DNA of 41,727 nucleotides, taken from contig JAHFIC010000001.1 of assembly GCA_023246555.1 (NCBI GenBank), forward strand, positions 8,528 to 50,254. The letters run 5' to 3'. Both the position numbers and the translations under genes were made by a program. How positions within the stretch are numbered: the first letter of the stretch is position 1; every line of letters starts with the position of its first letter. Below, in pieces: positions 10,119 to 18,601 of this stretch. Under the pieces are notes generated by a model. The model had not been told where the DNA came from. It made no database searches and was given only the letters and a program-made list of their open reading frames with translations. The stretch is from Candidatus Magasanikiibacteriota bacterium (GTDB lineage Bacteria; Patescibacteriota; Patescibacteriia; Magasanikbacterales; UBA922).

Positions 10119-11588
10119 ATGCCGATAAAAACCCGCTTCGCCCCTAGCCCAACCGGTTTTTTGCATGTCGGCGGATTACGTACCGCATTGTTTTCCTATT
10201 TATTTGCCAGAAAGAACGGCGGAGAGTTTCTTGTCCGTATTGAAGACACGGATCAAGAGCGATTTGTTGAGGGTGGAATTGAAAACATTCTTCGTTCGCT
10301 ACAATGGGCTGGAATACAAGCCGATGCCGGTGTCTGGCTGGGTGAAAAAGGGGAAGTAATCCAAAAAGGCGCGGCTGGTCCATACACCCAGTCGGAGCGT
10401 TTGGGGGTGTATAAAAAATATGTTCAAGAGCTTTTGGACAAAGGCAATGCCTATCACTGCTTCTGCTCGAAAGAGCGGTTGGACGAACTTCGGAGTATCC
10501 AAGAAGCAGGCAAACAGCCAACCGGTTACGATGGTCTCTGCCGATCACTGGATGAAAAAACAAAAGCCAATAAACTCGAGGGTGGGGAGTCGTTTGTGAT
10601 TCGGATGAAGACACCACGCGAAGGAAGTACGATTTTTACCGATCTCGTGCGTGGAAAAGTGACCTTTGACAACAGCTTGATAGAAGATCAGGTACTTATA
10701 AAATCCGACAGTTTTCCAACCTACCACTTTGCGGTGGTGGTGGATGATCATCTTATGGGAATTACGCATGTCATTCGCGGCGAAGAGTGGCTTCCGTCAA
10801 CCCCAAAACATATCCTTCTGTACCAGATGTTCGGGTGGCAGATACCGGAGTTTGCCCACCTGTCCCTTTTGGTGAATGAGCAAAAGCAAAAATTATCAAA
10901 GCGTCATGGAGACGTATCGGTGGAGGATTTTAAAGAGAAAGGGTATTTGGCAGAAGCGCTGGTGAATTTCATTGCGTTTTTGGGGTGGAATCCAGGCGAT
11001 GAGCGAGAGATTTTTTCGCTCAAAGAGCTTGAGCAGGAATTTTCTTTTGACAAGGTGAGCAAAGCCGCGGCCGTGTTTAACCGAGAGAAATTTGATTGGT
11101 ATAATCGTGAGTACATTCGGAAGATGAGCGACGAAGCGCTGGCAGAGGCCTGCCGGCCGTATTTGGAAAATGCCGGACTGGTTCAGAAAGCAGAATTTTT
11201 GACTCACGCGGTTGGGTTGGTAAAAGACAGATTGGTAAGGCTGTCTGACGCGCCGGAGATGATGGGGTTTTTGTTTGCGGAAGAATTGGCGTACGAATCA
11301 GAGCTTTTGATTTGGAAAAAATCTACTCGTGATGACACGGCGAAAATTTTGAAAAAACTTCATGTTTTTTTGCAATCAATCGGAGAGAATGATTGGACAA
11401 AAGAAACGCTTGAAATCAAAGTAGGGGAGTGGATACGGGAAAACGAGTATGGCACGGGCGATGTCCTGTGGCCCATGCGGGTCGCGCTTTCTGGAGCCAA
11501 AAACTCACCTGGGCCATATGAGATGGCGGGGGTGCTGGGAAAAACGAGAACGCTTCAACTTATTCAAACTGGCCACAAACGCCTCTAA
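10119..11588 (+). CDS. gltX: Glutamyl-tRNA synthetase
   Basis: This class I synthetase charges tRNA-Glu (and possibly tRNA-Gln in organisms that use the transamidation route). The HIGH-type motif is in APSPTGFLHVGG at the N-terminus, and the KMSKS-type motif is KLSKRHGD near residue 250. A cysteine-bearing segment, YHCFCSKERL, follows the catalytic half. ATG 10119 gives MPIKTRFAPSPTG, the usual family start; ATG 10107 in the same frame would add four residues and cannot be excluded. The length, about 489 aa, is normal. Confidence 0.96.
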   Translation: MPIKTRFAPSPTGFLHVGGLRTALFSYLFARKNGGEFLVRIEDTDQERFVEGGIENILRSLQWAGIQADAGVWLGEKGEVIQKGAAGPYTQSERLGVYKKYVQELLDKGNAYHCFCSKERLDELRSIQEAGKQPTGYDGLCRSLDEKTKANKLEGGESFVIRMKTPREGSTIFTDLVRGKVTFDNSLIEDQVLIKSDSFPTYHFAVVVDDHLMGITHVIRGEEWLPSTPKHILLYQMFGWQIPEFAHLSLLVNEQKQKLSKRHGDVSVEDFKEKGYLAEALVNFIAFLGWNPGDEREIFSLKELEQEFSFDKVSKAAAVFNREKFDWYNREYIRKMSDEALAEACRPYLENAGLVQKAEFLTHAVGLVKDRLVRLSDAPEMMGFLFAEELAYESELLIWKKSTRDDTAKILKKLHVFLQSIGENDWTKETLEIKVGEWIRENEYGTGDVLWPMRVALSGAKNSPGPYEMAGVLGKTRTLQLIQTGHKRL

Positions 11589-11590
11589 AC

Positions 11591-11619
11591 TTGCTTTTTT
11601 GGCATATTCCGTGTATGCT
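11591..11619 (+). promoter_or_regulatory. Promoter of the 75-aa gene
   Basis: TTGCTT (11591-11596) and TATGCT (11614-11619) are separated by 17 nt. The predicted transcription start is 7 nt downstream at about 11626, next to the ATG at 11627, implying a leaderless message. No Shine-Dalgarno sequence is visible. Confidence 0.5.
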
Positions 11620-11626
11620 GTATTGC

Positions 11627-11854
11627 ATGGAAAACAACCTTAAGCCCGTCGCAAAAGACGGGCAAATCATCGGCTACGAAGTGGGGGCGAGGTTTGTCAC
11701 CGTCGAAGAAGCAATTCGACGGGGGTACGTTTCCCTACGAGGTGTGGGGAGAGGGTTCCAGCTCAACCCGATCGACGCCATGATCGGGGAAGGGAACAAC
11801 TGGGTGGGTAGAAACAAGCCCAAAACTCAGATCATGGCAGCTATCTCGGAATAG
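11627..11854 (+). CDS. Small orphan protein, 75 aa
   Basis: I do not recognise this protein. It begins MENNLKPVAKDGQIIGYEVG and contains a basic Gly-rich middle (RRGYVSLRGVGRGF) followed by QLNPIDAMIGEGNNW. It has no membrane segment and no cysteines after the chosen start. ATG 11627 is preferred because a promoter places the transcript start at this codon and the extra 12 residues of the longer frame would overlap it. The gene has its own promoter and a strong terminator, so it is a single-gene transcription unit between gltX and the peptidase gene. That favours a real, independently expressed product. Confidence 0.6.
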   Translation: MENNLKPVAKDGQIIGYEVGARFVTVEEAIRRGYVSLRGVGRGFQLNPIDAMIGEGNNWVGRNKPKTQIMAAISE

Positions 11855-11883
11855 CACCCCCCGCCTGGGACGAAAAATGGATC

Positions 11884-11931
11884 CGCCGCACCACCTTTAT
11901 GAAGGACAGGTGGTGCGGCGTGTTTTTTTTT
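11884..11931 (+). terminator. Strong intrinsic terminator
   Basis: A perfect 13-bp stem (11884-11896 with 11908-11920; arms CGCCGCACCACCT and its complement) with an 11-nt loop is followed by TG and nine to ten T residues. It ends the 75-aa gene's transcript 30 nt after its stop codon. The T-run runs directly into the presumed -10 of the peptidase gene. Confidence 0.93.
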
Positions 11932-11933
11932 GT

Positions 11934-11939
11934 TATACT
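11934..11939 (+). promoter_or_regulatory. -10 box of the M23 peptidase gene
   Basis: TATACT lies 8 nt before the GTG start at 11948, so a transcript would begin at about 11946. No good -35 hexamer is present; the region 17 nt upstream lies in the terminator stem. A promoter is nevertheless required here because of that terminator. Confidence 0.35.
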
Positions 11940-11947
11940 TTACTCGT

Positions 11948-13177
11948 GTGAAAAAGAGCATACGTTTAAGTGGTTTGATCTTTCTCATGGTGATCACAGC
12001 TCAACCATTTTTTGTGTTTTCGCAATCTTCCGATACCGCAGAGATTGACCAATTAAACGATCAAATCGCTGAAAAAAGAATAAAAATTAAACAACTGGAA
12101 GAAAGTATCGAACGTACGAAAAAAGACATTGAAAAAAAACGACTTGAAGCGGTTTCTTTAAAAAATCAAATGTCCATTATTGATAATCGCGTAACGCAGG
12201 TGGAGCTTGATATTGATCTCACGCAAGAAAAAATTGATGCTTTGGAGCTTGAAATCACCGCGCTGGAATTATTAATCAAAGAAAAAGAGGGGATTATATC
12301 AAGGCAAAAAGAGATTATTGGCGGACTTCTCCGCGCGCTGCAGTACGAAGACGATAAAAATACCATAGAGATTCTTGCCGCCTATGACAGCTTTTCTGAA
12401 TTTTACAACAAACTTCAGTATCTCGAGACGGTAGAACGTGATCTTGCCTCAAGCGCTCGCGCTTTGCGAGAAGCGAAGGAAGAATTAGAAGAGAAAAAAA
12501 CACAGACAAACCAGCGCAAAAAGTCTTATGAAGACCTCAAAGAAAAACTTGGAGAACGAAAAAAAGATTTAGATGAACAGCTCTTTTCAAAACAAAATAT
12601 TTTAGCCCAAACGCAATCATCAGAACTCACGTTCAAAACACTTCTTGGTAATTTACGAAAACAATACCAAGGTATTGAGTCTGAAATTACAAACATTGAA
12701 CAGGAGGTACGACGTCGTCTTGAAGAACAGCATAAACTTGAAAATATCGATGCCGGTGGAACGAGTGAGCTCACGTGGCCTGTTCAAAGTCATTACATTA
12801 CCGCTGATTTTCATGATCCAGAGTATCCTTTTCGGCACATATTTGAGCATAGCGGCATTGATATTCGGGCATCGCAAGGAACACCCATTAAAGCAGCCGG
12901 AGCCGGGTATATTGCCCGCGCGAAACGCTGTACAACGGCCTCATGCTATAGTTATATTATGATCATTCATGCCGATGGGGTTTCGACTGTTTACGGGCAT
13001 TTAAGCGGCGTTGCAGTCGCGGAGGACCAATTTGTAACGCGCGGGGATCTGATCGGCTATTCCGGTGGACGCCCTGGGAGTCCTGGTGCTGGGCCATTTG
13101 TCACCGGAGCGCATGTGCATTTCGAAGTACGTCGAAATGGCATTCCTGTAGATCCAAAACCATATTTGGGCATATAG
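11948..13177 (+). CDS. EnvC-like M23 peptidase with coiled coil
   Basis: This is a secreted murein hydrolase or hydrolase activator of the EnvC/NlpD type, 409 aa. It has a signal peptide (MKKSIRLSGLIFLMVITAQPF in outline, residues 1-30), a long coiled coil (about 33-275), and a C-terminal LytM/M23 domain from about 290. The zinc and catalytic residues H301, D305, H389 and H391 (HSGID and HVHFEV), together with H351 in YGHLS, are all present. It is therefore probably an active endopeptidase rather than a degenerate EnvC activator. GTG 11948 is chosen because it starts the signal peptide and follows a -10 box; TTG 11930 lies in the terminator tail. Daughter-cell separation is the likely role. 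Confidence 0.9.
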   Translation: MKKSIRLSGLIFLMVITAQPFFVFSQSSDTAEIDQLNDQIAEKRIKIKQLEESIERTKKDIEKKRLEAVSLKNQMSIIDNRVTQVELDIDLTQEKIDALELEITALELLIKEKEGIISRQKEIIGGLLRALQYEDDKNTIEILAAYDSFSEFYNKLQYLETVERDLASSARALREAKEELEEKKTQTNQRKKSYEDLKEKLGERKKDLDEQLFSKQNILAQTQSSELTFKTLLGNLRKQYQGIESEITNIEQEVRRRLEEQHKLENIDAGGTSELTWPVQSHYITADFHDPEYPFRHIFEHSGIDIRASQGTPIKAAGAGYIARAKRCTTASCYSYIMIIHADGVSTVYGHLSGVAVAEDQFVTRGDLIGYSGGRPGSPGAGPFVTGAHVHFEVRRNGIPVDPKPYLGI

Positions 13178-13196
13178 CTTGAAAATTTTATTTTAT

Positions 13197-13289
13197 ATGC
13201 GTTGTACATCATGTAGTGTCGAGGTTGTGGAGGGAGAGCGCTGCGATTCCTGCCGCTCATGTCAAAGTTGTTGTGAGTGTGTCGCATAA
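13197..13289 (+). CDS. Cysteine-rich microprotein, 30 aa
   Basis: A short frame starts at ATG 13197, 19 nt after the peptidase stop codon, and ends with TAA. Eight of its 30 residues are cysteine (positions 3, 6, 16, 19, 22, 25, 26, 28). The pattern is C3-x2-C6, then C16-x2-C19 and C22-x2-C25-C26-x-C28. The first four look like a minimal zinc-ribbon knuckle pair. The rest is hydrophilic and acidic (VEVVEGER). It would be cotranscribed with the peptidase gene. This many regularly spaced cysteines is unlikely in noncoding DNA, but the frame is short and expression is not shown. Confidence 0.5.
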   Translation: MRCTSCSVEVVEGERCDSCRSCQSCCECVA

Positions 13290-13305
13290 GATATATTGTG
13301 CGACA
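13280..13305. other. Hairpin between convergent genes
   Basis: TGTCGCA (13280-13286) and TGCGACA (13299-13305) form a 7-bp stem with a 12-nt loop that contains the stop codon of the microprotein. A second small inverted repeat, AGAGC with GCTCT, lies near 13313-13327. Neither is followed by a good T-run on either strand, so they are weak candidates for transcript ends of the convergent peptidase and ftsQ units. Confidence 0.35.
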
Positions 13306-13332
13306 TTATAAACAGAGCTGTTGGGCTCTCCT

Positions 13333-14301
13333 CTACTGCCAAAACACCCGGTCACCGTATCGAATATCGATATAGTGCAGGCCGCTGTGGTTTGGGGGCA
13401 CAGCATCTTTAAGAATTTTTAAAAGCTTTCCAACTTGTTCATCAATTTTTTCGTTGAAGATGAGTTTGATTTCCCACCCCTCCTCTGTTTTTACTATCGC
13501 GTGCCCAAGGCCATTTTCCAAAACATCGTAAAGGATTGAGATATTTGTTTGCCGCATGAGTTCATGAAAATCCAAAATGCTCCGCACCATACTCACAGAG
13601 AGTACTTGTTCGTTCAGCTCTATTTCTTTCCCACTGTGGTCATACACAACTGGGTAGTTTCCCCACGCCTTGTGGATACGGGTAGTGTTTGGAATATAGG
13701 TACGCTCAAGTGTCGTTGACCCTGCGGTCGTCGTTACTCCAATGAACCAGACATCATCTTCGCTTGGCCGAAGCAGTTCGACAACTCGACCGTCAGCACC
13801 AACATACGCGTGCCGCCCCCCAGTATCATAGATAACAGTGGAGAGCGTCTCTTCAATGTTGATAGTGAGTTGTTTGGGGAAAGTTTTTTTGATCACAATC
13901 GATGCTATCGGGTAACGCTCTTTGAGGATGTCCTCGATTTCTTGCTTGTCGACAAGCGGGTAATGGTTTCTCGGAAGGAGCCACGCAGTCCGGTGCGACA
14001 TGATGCCGAGAACAGTACCCTTCAGTTCTTTTTCATTGATCCGTTCAAGTCCGTGTATGGAAATTTGCGCCTCAGAAATAGCGAAAAACGGATGAAGCAC
14101 TACTGTGATTACGGCGCCACAGGCCGTAAGGACACCTGTCGCGAGAAGGAACTTCGTCCGACGAGAAAGCATTTGTTTTTTCTTAAAAAAGGGATTAACT
14201 CTCCCGTGTTTCCAAGAAAAATCAACATGGCTTTGTGCGATTGCCTTCTGCCGCAGGCGACCAACGCGGCGGGCAAACTTATATCGGTTGAACATAGGCA
14301 T
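13333..14301 (-). CDS. ftsQ: FtsQ/DivIB-type cell division protein
   Basis: FtsQ is a bitopic membrane protein of the divisome. The protein (322 aa) has a basic cytoplasmic N-terminus, one membrane segment (about residues 54-75, FLLATGVLTACGAVITVVL), then a POTRA domain starting near ISIHGLERINEKEL and a beta domain. It ends in the typical IDIRYGDRVFWQ strand. ATG 14301 is chosen because it overlaps the FemX-like stop codon (TAATG), the coupling seen throughout this operon. Neighbours murF and femX support an envelope role. Confidence 0.85.
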   Translation of the reverse strand: MPMFNRYKFARRVGRLRQKAIAQSHVDFSWKHGRVNPFFKKKQMLSRRTKFLLATGVLTACGAVITVVLHPFFAISEAQISIHGLERINEKELKGTVLGIMSHRTAWLLPRNHYPLVDKQEIEDILKERYPIASIVIKKTFPKQLTINIEETLSTVIYDTGGRHAYVGADGRVVELLRPSEDDVWFIGVTTTAGSTTLERTYIPNTTRIHKAWGNYPVVYDHSGKEIELNEQVLSVSMVRSILDFHELMRQTNISILYDVLENGLGHAIVKTEEGWEIKLIFNEKIDEQVGKLLKILKDAVPPNHSGLHYIDIRYGDRVFWQ

Positions 14302-15314
14302 TAAAACCCTCGTTTTAGCCTTCGCACTGTCTCGATCGTCCAACTCAGCCAATAGCGAGAAGAGGTGGGGAGATCCTGACAGTGGAGCAGCTGTTTTTCA
14401 AAGCCACCAAACCCTTTTTTAAAATGTGTTATCCCATAAAACGGGTGGCGAGGAGTGCTGCGAGGTGGCGCTATGCCCCAAAAATTATACCAACGCATGC
14501 CTCTTCTTTTGGCTTCACGGATAGCCGACCACTGCACGGCATAGGACGCCGGGAGACGTTTTTCCTGTCCAAGCGATGCTCCGTGGCGGTAGCAGGCCAT
14601 TTTGCCGTAGTACATGACAATCGCGCTGGATTCCAATGTTCCATTAGGAAGATACCCTTCAAGAATGAGTGCCTCACCTTTTCTAGCAAATGCAAAAAAT
14701 TCTTTCTCAATATATGTGCGGGAAAACCGTTGAAATCGGTGTCGAGCGGTTGTCGTGTCGAGGAGATCATTGAATCGTTGCAGCGCCGAGGCATGAGTTG
14801 ACAGCTCCACACGCACGCCTTCTTTGAGACAGCGGCGAATAAGATTTCGGTGATTTTTATTCATCAGCTGGAGGAGGTCGTCTTCCTCATCCCCAATGTC
14901 TAGAAGCCATGTCGTTTCCGCAAGAATATGCATGGGGGCATGATGAAATCCAAATCGTTTAAATTCCTCCTGATGATTTTTTGTGTCATCAAGGAATGGA
15001 CTTACGCGGATAAAATGGTAGCCTTCACTTTGTGCGAGACGCTTCAGTTCATGAAATAACTTCCCGTCATATAAACCAATTGGGCCATAGGGAAGGAATA
15101 GAAAGTTTCCCCGCTTTGCGCTCACGGAGACGACTAACGACCCCCCAACAAGTTTATTTGCATCATCGTACACACCAAAAATCCATGTCTTTTCCCCCAT
15201 TGAGGCATAAAAATCTGCATAATGGCTTGATTGGACAAAAACGGTATACAGTTGAGAACGAACAAATGCCTCCCAGATTGTTGGTTCGAATATTTGGCGT
15301 ATGCTATATGCCAT
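14301..15314 (-). CDS. FemAB/FemX-type peptidyltransferase
   Basis: Fem enzymes use aminoacyl-tRNA to add amino acids to the lipid II side chain, building peptidoglycan cross-bridges. This 337-residue protein has the two GNAT-like halves: one ending in FLFLPYGPIG/FIRVSPF, and a second with the signature NHRNLIRRCLKEGV, a short helical arm, and LPASYAVQWSAIREAKRRGMRWYNFWG near the end of the fold (quoted here in outline). ATG 15314 (MAYSIRQIFE) overlaps the DegT gene by 11 nt. The acceptor and the amino acid added cannot be read from the sequence; serine, glycine and alanine are usual. Confidence 0.87.
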   Translation of the reverse strand: MAYSIRQIFEPTIWEAFVRSQLYTVFVQSSHYADFYASMGEKTWIFGVYDDANKLVGGSLVVSVSAKRGNFLFLPYGPIGLYDGKLFHELKRLAQSEGYHFIRVSPFLDDTKNHQEEFKRFGFHHAPMHILAETTWLLDIGDEEDDLLQLMNKNHRNLIRRCLKEGVRVELSTHASALQRFNDLLDTTTARHRFQRFSRTYIEKEFFAFARKGEALILEGYLPNGTLESSAIVMYYGKMACYRHGASLGQEKRLPASYAVQWSAIREAKRRGMRWYNFWGIAPPRSTPRHPFYGITHFKKGFGGFEKQLLHCQDLPTSSRYWLSWTIETVRRLKRGF

Positions 15315-16536
15315 AAGCCTGGATACATTCAATAATTCTCTTGGCATCTTGTGTGGAAATATGGATGTCGGTCGGCAAATTCAATGACCCTTTTGCATCG
15401 CTCTCAGCGTGCGGGCAAGTTCCAGTGATATAGCCGACATGCGGACATCCTTTTAGACATGGAGTCACGACAGCATCATACCAATCGCCCAAAAGAATAC
15501 CATTTTTTTTTGCATGGGCCCGGAGTTGTTCCGGGTGTGGGACAATGAGTGGAAACCGGAGGTAAGGGCAGTTGTTATCAATTGGTTGCCTGAATGCCAT
15601 TGCATACAGTTGAGCGATACCTTTCCGGTGTTCATTTATACTATTCACTTTGGCAAGTTGTGATAAGGCGATGGCTCCGAGTGCGTTTGGAAATCGCGTA
15701 GGAAATTTAGGGTCGGCCTCCCCTCCTTTTTCTTTGTCCGAGATCACCGGAGGAATAAGTTTTGTATATTTTGCAAGCCACAAAATTATTTTACCGACTC
15801 CCAGGTGATAGAACGGTTTTCCAATAAAAAAGATAGGGAAATGCAAGAGGTGGCGAAACACGTAGAGTTTTGACATTGGCGGCAGTTCTTTCTGCAGCAC
15901 GAGAAGCCGCTCCCCGGCTTCAGTGTCATTGGTGATCGCCGCACCGCCACGCACACATGAAATAATTTTATCACTGCCAAAACTGAAGATACCAACATTC
16001 CCAACGGTGCCCAGAAGTTTTTTTCTGTATGCGCCTCCGATAGTGTGCGCGCAATCTTCGATCACTCTCAGCCGATATTTTTTCGCCAGTGCCATAAGCC
16101 TATCCATATCGGCTGTGATCCCGAAGGTGTGTTGGATAATCATTATTTTTGTTCGTGGAGTTATTTTTTTTTCAGCATCGACGGGATCCATAAAAAAATG
16201 ATCCTTCGTGTCTACAAAAATAGGCTGTGCCCCCGTGATCTGAATGGCGTTAACGACAACAACGCAAGTATACGCTTGCACGAGGACATCGCACCCACGG
16301 CCAGCATCGAGCGCTCGAAGCGCCATCGCCAGGGCTGTTCTTCCACTGTCGTAGGTTACCGCAGTTCGCACCTGAAAGAATTTTTTTAGCCACGCCTCTA
16401 CTTTTTCCGGAGTCTCCCCAAACTGGAGCTGAGGCCATTTCCATGGACAAAAAATGTACGACAAAGCAATGCTCACGTCTTCTCCTTGTAAGTTTGGCGC
16501 AAAGCCAGTAAAGAGGGTTTTTCGAAACAGGTTCAT
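15304..16536 (-). CDS. DegT/DnrJ/EryC1 family aminotransferase
   Basis: This is a PLP-dependent sugar aminotransferase or dehydratase fold protein, 410 aa, of a kind used to make amino sugars for surface polymers. The N-terminal substrate region contains YDSGRTALAMAL. The PLP-contacting aspartate is D161 in VIEDCAHTIGG, and the probable PLP lysine is K190 in FSFGSDKIISC. The start ATG overlaps the murF stop as ATGA. A hydrophobic insertion near residues 220-260 (LLHFPIFFIGKPFYHLGVGKII in outline) suggests membrane association. It sits between murF and a FemX-like gene, so its product may modify peptidoglycan precursors or glycans. Confidence 0.87.
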   Translation of the reverse strand: MNLFRKTLFTGFAPNLQGEDVSIALSYIFCPWKWPQLQFGETPEKVEAWLKKFFQVRTAVTYDSGRTALAMALRALDAGRGCDVLVQAYTCVVVVNAIQITGAQPIFVDTKDHFFMDPVDAEKKITPRTKIMIIQHTFGITADMDRLMALAKKYRLRVIEDCAHTIGGAYRKKLLGTVGNVGIFSFGSDKIISCVRGGAAITNDTEAGERLLVLQKELPPMSKLYVFRHLLHFPIFFIGKPFYHLGVGKIILWLAKYTKLIPPVISDKEKGGEADPKFPTRFPNALGAIALSQLAKVNSINEHRKGIAQLYAMAFRQPIDNNCPYLRFPLIVPHPEQLRAHAKKNGILLGDWYDAVVTPCLKGCPHVGYITGTCPHAESDAKGSLNLPTDIHISTQDAKRIIECIQAYGI

Positions 16537-17885
16537 ACGGTATGGAATAATTCACGCTGGAGAACTTCCGGAATACGGTTTTCTACAAGGATAACGCTTG
16601 GAGTATTTTTCAAGGCTTGAACCGCATGGAGAAGATCCTCTGTCTTTTCATAGACCTCCACCTGCGTTTTTCCCGATCCAATCCCCGCCCTGAGGGCTGT
16701 TTCCGCATCCCGATTGATTAAAAAAAGTGTATCAACGATCCGACCGATTTCCTCGCCGATCAGCTGGTGGAGCGCATCGCTTTTCTCCCCAAGCTCGAGC
16801 ATTCCTCTTGTCACAACGAAGCATTTTTTGTCTTTTGCTGTCCGGTTAAGAACACTGAGCGCGGCCAGAAAACCATCTGGATTTGAGTTATAACTGTCAT
16901 CAATGATTGTTGCTCCGCCGTATCGATGCAGTTGAAGAGTTGCCGGCGGGAGCGTCTTTAATTGTTTTTCTATAATAGAATCAGGGACGGCGAGGTGTTT
17001 CGCGACAATCAGACACGGGGCGAGATTGGTCGATTGCATAGCTTGTTCAGTGTGAAATAATTTTGATGGCGCTCTAAGTTCAGAAATAAATTCTGTGCAA
17101 TATGAATTATCGGCATTGGTCACAGCGAGGCCATTTGTTGGCAACGATCGCAACAGTTCGTATTTTGCTTGCTGAATATTTTTCATGCTTCCAAATAAGG
17201 AAAGATGCTGAGCATTGATCGCGGTAAGAATACCAATCGTCGGATGCGTCATCACACAAAGTGTATGTATCTCCCCAATTCGATATGCGCCCATTTCCAC
17301 CACAAAAATGTCTGCGGCGGTAAAGCGGGTTTTCAGAATAAATTTGGCAACGCCAATGTCCGTATTTATGTGCTGTGGCGTGGCGATGACGTTGTATGTT
17401 CCAGAAAGAATATGGGCCAGAAAATTTTTTACTGTTGTTTTTCCATAACTTCCGGTGACGCCGATGACGAGAAGCTGTGGATAGCTGAGCAAAACACGGT
17501 GGGCGCGCCATATGACCCATCGTTTTATGAGTGTTGTGGGTAAATAAAAGAGAGCCACAATGCTAGAAAATAGAAAAAACCGAAGAATGAAAAGAATAAT
17601 CGCGATAACCCATGATTGAGTAATAAGCAAAATACCAGTTTCAATAGCGACGGCGAGGAGGGTTAAGAGGACTGCCTTTGTCGTAAGAACAGGGTGGCGT
17701 GGATGATGACGAATACCGGATCCGCCCAGCTTCCAATATTTTTTCCCTTGTCGTGATCGCAAAAATTCTCGCATGCGATCCATTCGATACTCTTTGAGTT
17801 GCCAAAGGTAGCAGAATTCACTATCGTCAAGAATCATTACCGCAGTCCAAAGGAGAGTGACGAGTATTGCGACAATTGTCGTCAT
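16533..17885 (-). CDS. murF: MurF-like ligase with membrane N-terminus
   Basis: MurF adds D-Ala-D-Ala to UDP-MurNAc-tripeptide, the last cytoplasmic step of the peptidoglycan precursor. The ATP-binding loop is GVTGSYGKTT near residue 142. The central domain carries VEMGAYRIGEI, TAINAQHLSLFGS, ITNADNS-like and DDSYNSNPDGF motifs typical of MurF. Unlike textbook MurF, about 125 residues with three to four hydrophobic segments precede the ligase domain and replace the usual uridine-binding N-domain. This places the enzyme at the membrane. It is joined to its neighbours by ATGA overlaps on both sides. Confidence 0.88.
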   Translation of the reverse strand: MTTIVAILVTLLWTAVMILDDSEFCYLWQLKEYRMDRMREFLRSRQGKKYWKLGGSGIRHHPRHPVLTTKAVLLTLLAVAIETGILLITQSWVIAIILFILRFFLFSSIVALFYLPTTLIKRWVIWRAHRVLLSYPQLLVIGVTGSYGKTTVKNFLAHILSGTYNVIATPQHINTDIGVAKFILKTRFTAADIFVVEMGAYRIGEIHTLCVMTHPTIGILTAINAQHLSLFGSMKNIQQAKYELLRSLPTNGLAVTNADNSYCTEFISELRAPSKLFHTEQAMQSTNLAPCLIVAKHLAVPDSIIEKQLKTLPPATLQLHRYGGATIIDDSYNSNPDGFLAALSVLNRTAKDKKCFVVTRGMLELGEKSDALHQLIGEEIGRIVDTLFLINRDAETALRAGIGSGKTQVEVYEKTEDLLHAVQALKNTPSVILVENRIPEVLQRELFHTV

Positions 17886-18601
17886 AGAAAAACAAAAGCT
17901 CGTATTTTTTCCAACAAGCGCTCTGGAGCTTGGATATGCAAACCATGCTTTCCCTTAGGGATAATTTCCAATCGTGCGTGAGGTATTAAGCGAAAGATTC
18001 TTTTGCCATACCGAAGCGGCGTGTAGCGATCATGTGTTCCCCACACGACAAGTGTTGGGAGCGTAATTGATGGAAGGAGGCGTCGCTGGTCTTCACGGAT
18101 AACTTTTTTAAAGATATCTCGTTTGATTCCAGCGGTTTCAAGGTAATCAGGGGATGCCGCGAGCCGATAGAGCAGTTGTTTCGCAAACACGCTTCCCTCT
18201 TCTACCATCGGCAATCGGAACAAAAGATGGCCAATTTTTGCGATGCACCAGAATAAAAAACGGCGGATAGAAAATTTTGGACGAACAACGGCGGCACCGA
18301 CAAGAATCAGTTTCGAAAATAATTCCGGGTGTTCAGCAGCGAGGCGTACCGCAATCTGACCACCAAATGAGTGGCCGAGAAGTAGTGGCTTTATGATTGC
18401 CCGCCGCTTCATCTCCTCCACGACAAATTGCGCATACTCTGATATTCCCCAACGTGTGCTGGGGCATGGCGTATCACCAAAACACGGCAAATCTAAACAG
18501 CTGGCATCGTAATCCTTCGATGCCAGGGAGAGAAACCGCTTCCATGTTTCGTTCGATCCGCCCCATCCCGGGAGAATAAGGAGCATCGGTTTGTCGGTCA
18601 T
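17882..18601 (-). CDS. Alpha/beta-fold hydrolase
   Basis: A 239-residue hydrolase of the alpha/beta superfamily. The nucleophile elbow is GHSFGG with S78, the acid is D191 in WGTHDRYTP, and the base is H219 in GKHGLH, so the triad is complete. The oxyanion segment is LPGWGGSNETW near the N-terminus. The cap domain is basic and hydrophobic. The substrate is unknown. The gene is linked by ATGA overlaps to serS upstream and murF downstream, so an envelope or detoxifying role within this operon is possible. Confidence 0.85.
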   Translation of the reverse strand: MTDKPMLLILPGWGGSNETWKRFLSLASKDYDASCLDLPCFGDTPCPSTRWGISEYAQFVVEEMKRRAIIKPLLLGHSFGGQIAVRLAAEHPELFSKLILVGAAVVRPKFSIRRFLFWCIAKIGHLLFRLPMVEEGSVFAKQLLYRLAASPDYLETAGIKRDIFKKVIREDQRRLLPSITLPTLVVWGTHDRYTPLRYGKRIFRLIPHARLEIIPKGKHGLHIQAPERLLEKIRAFVFL

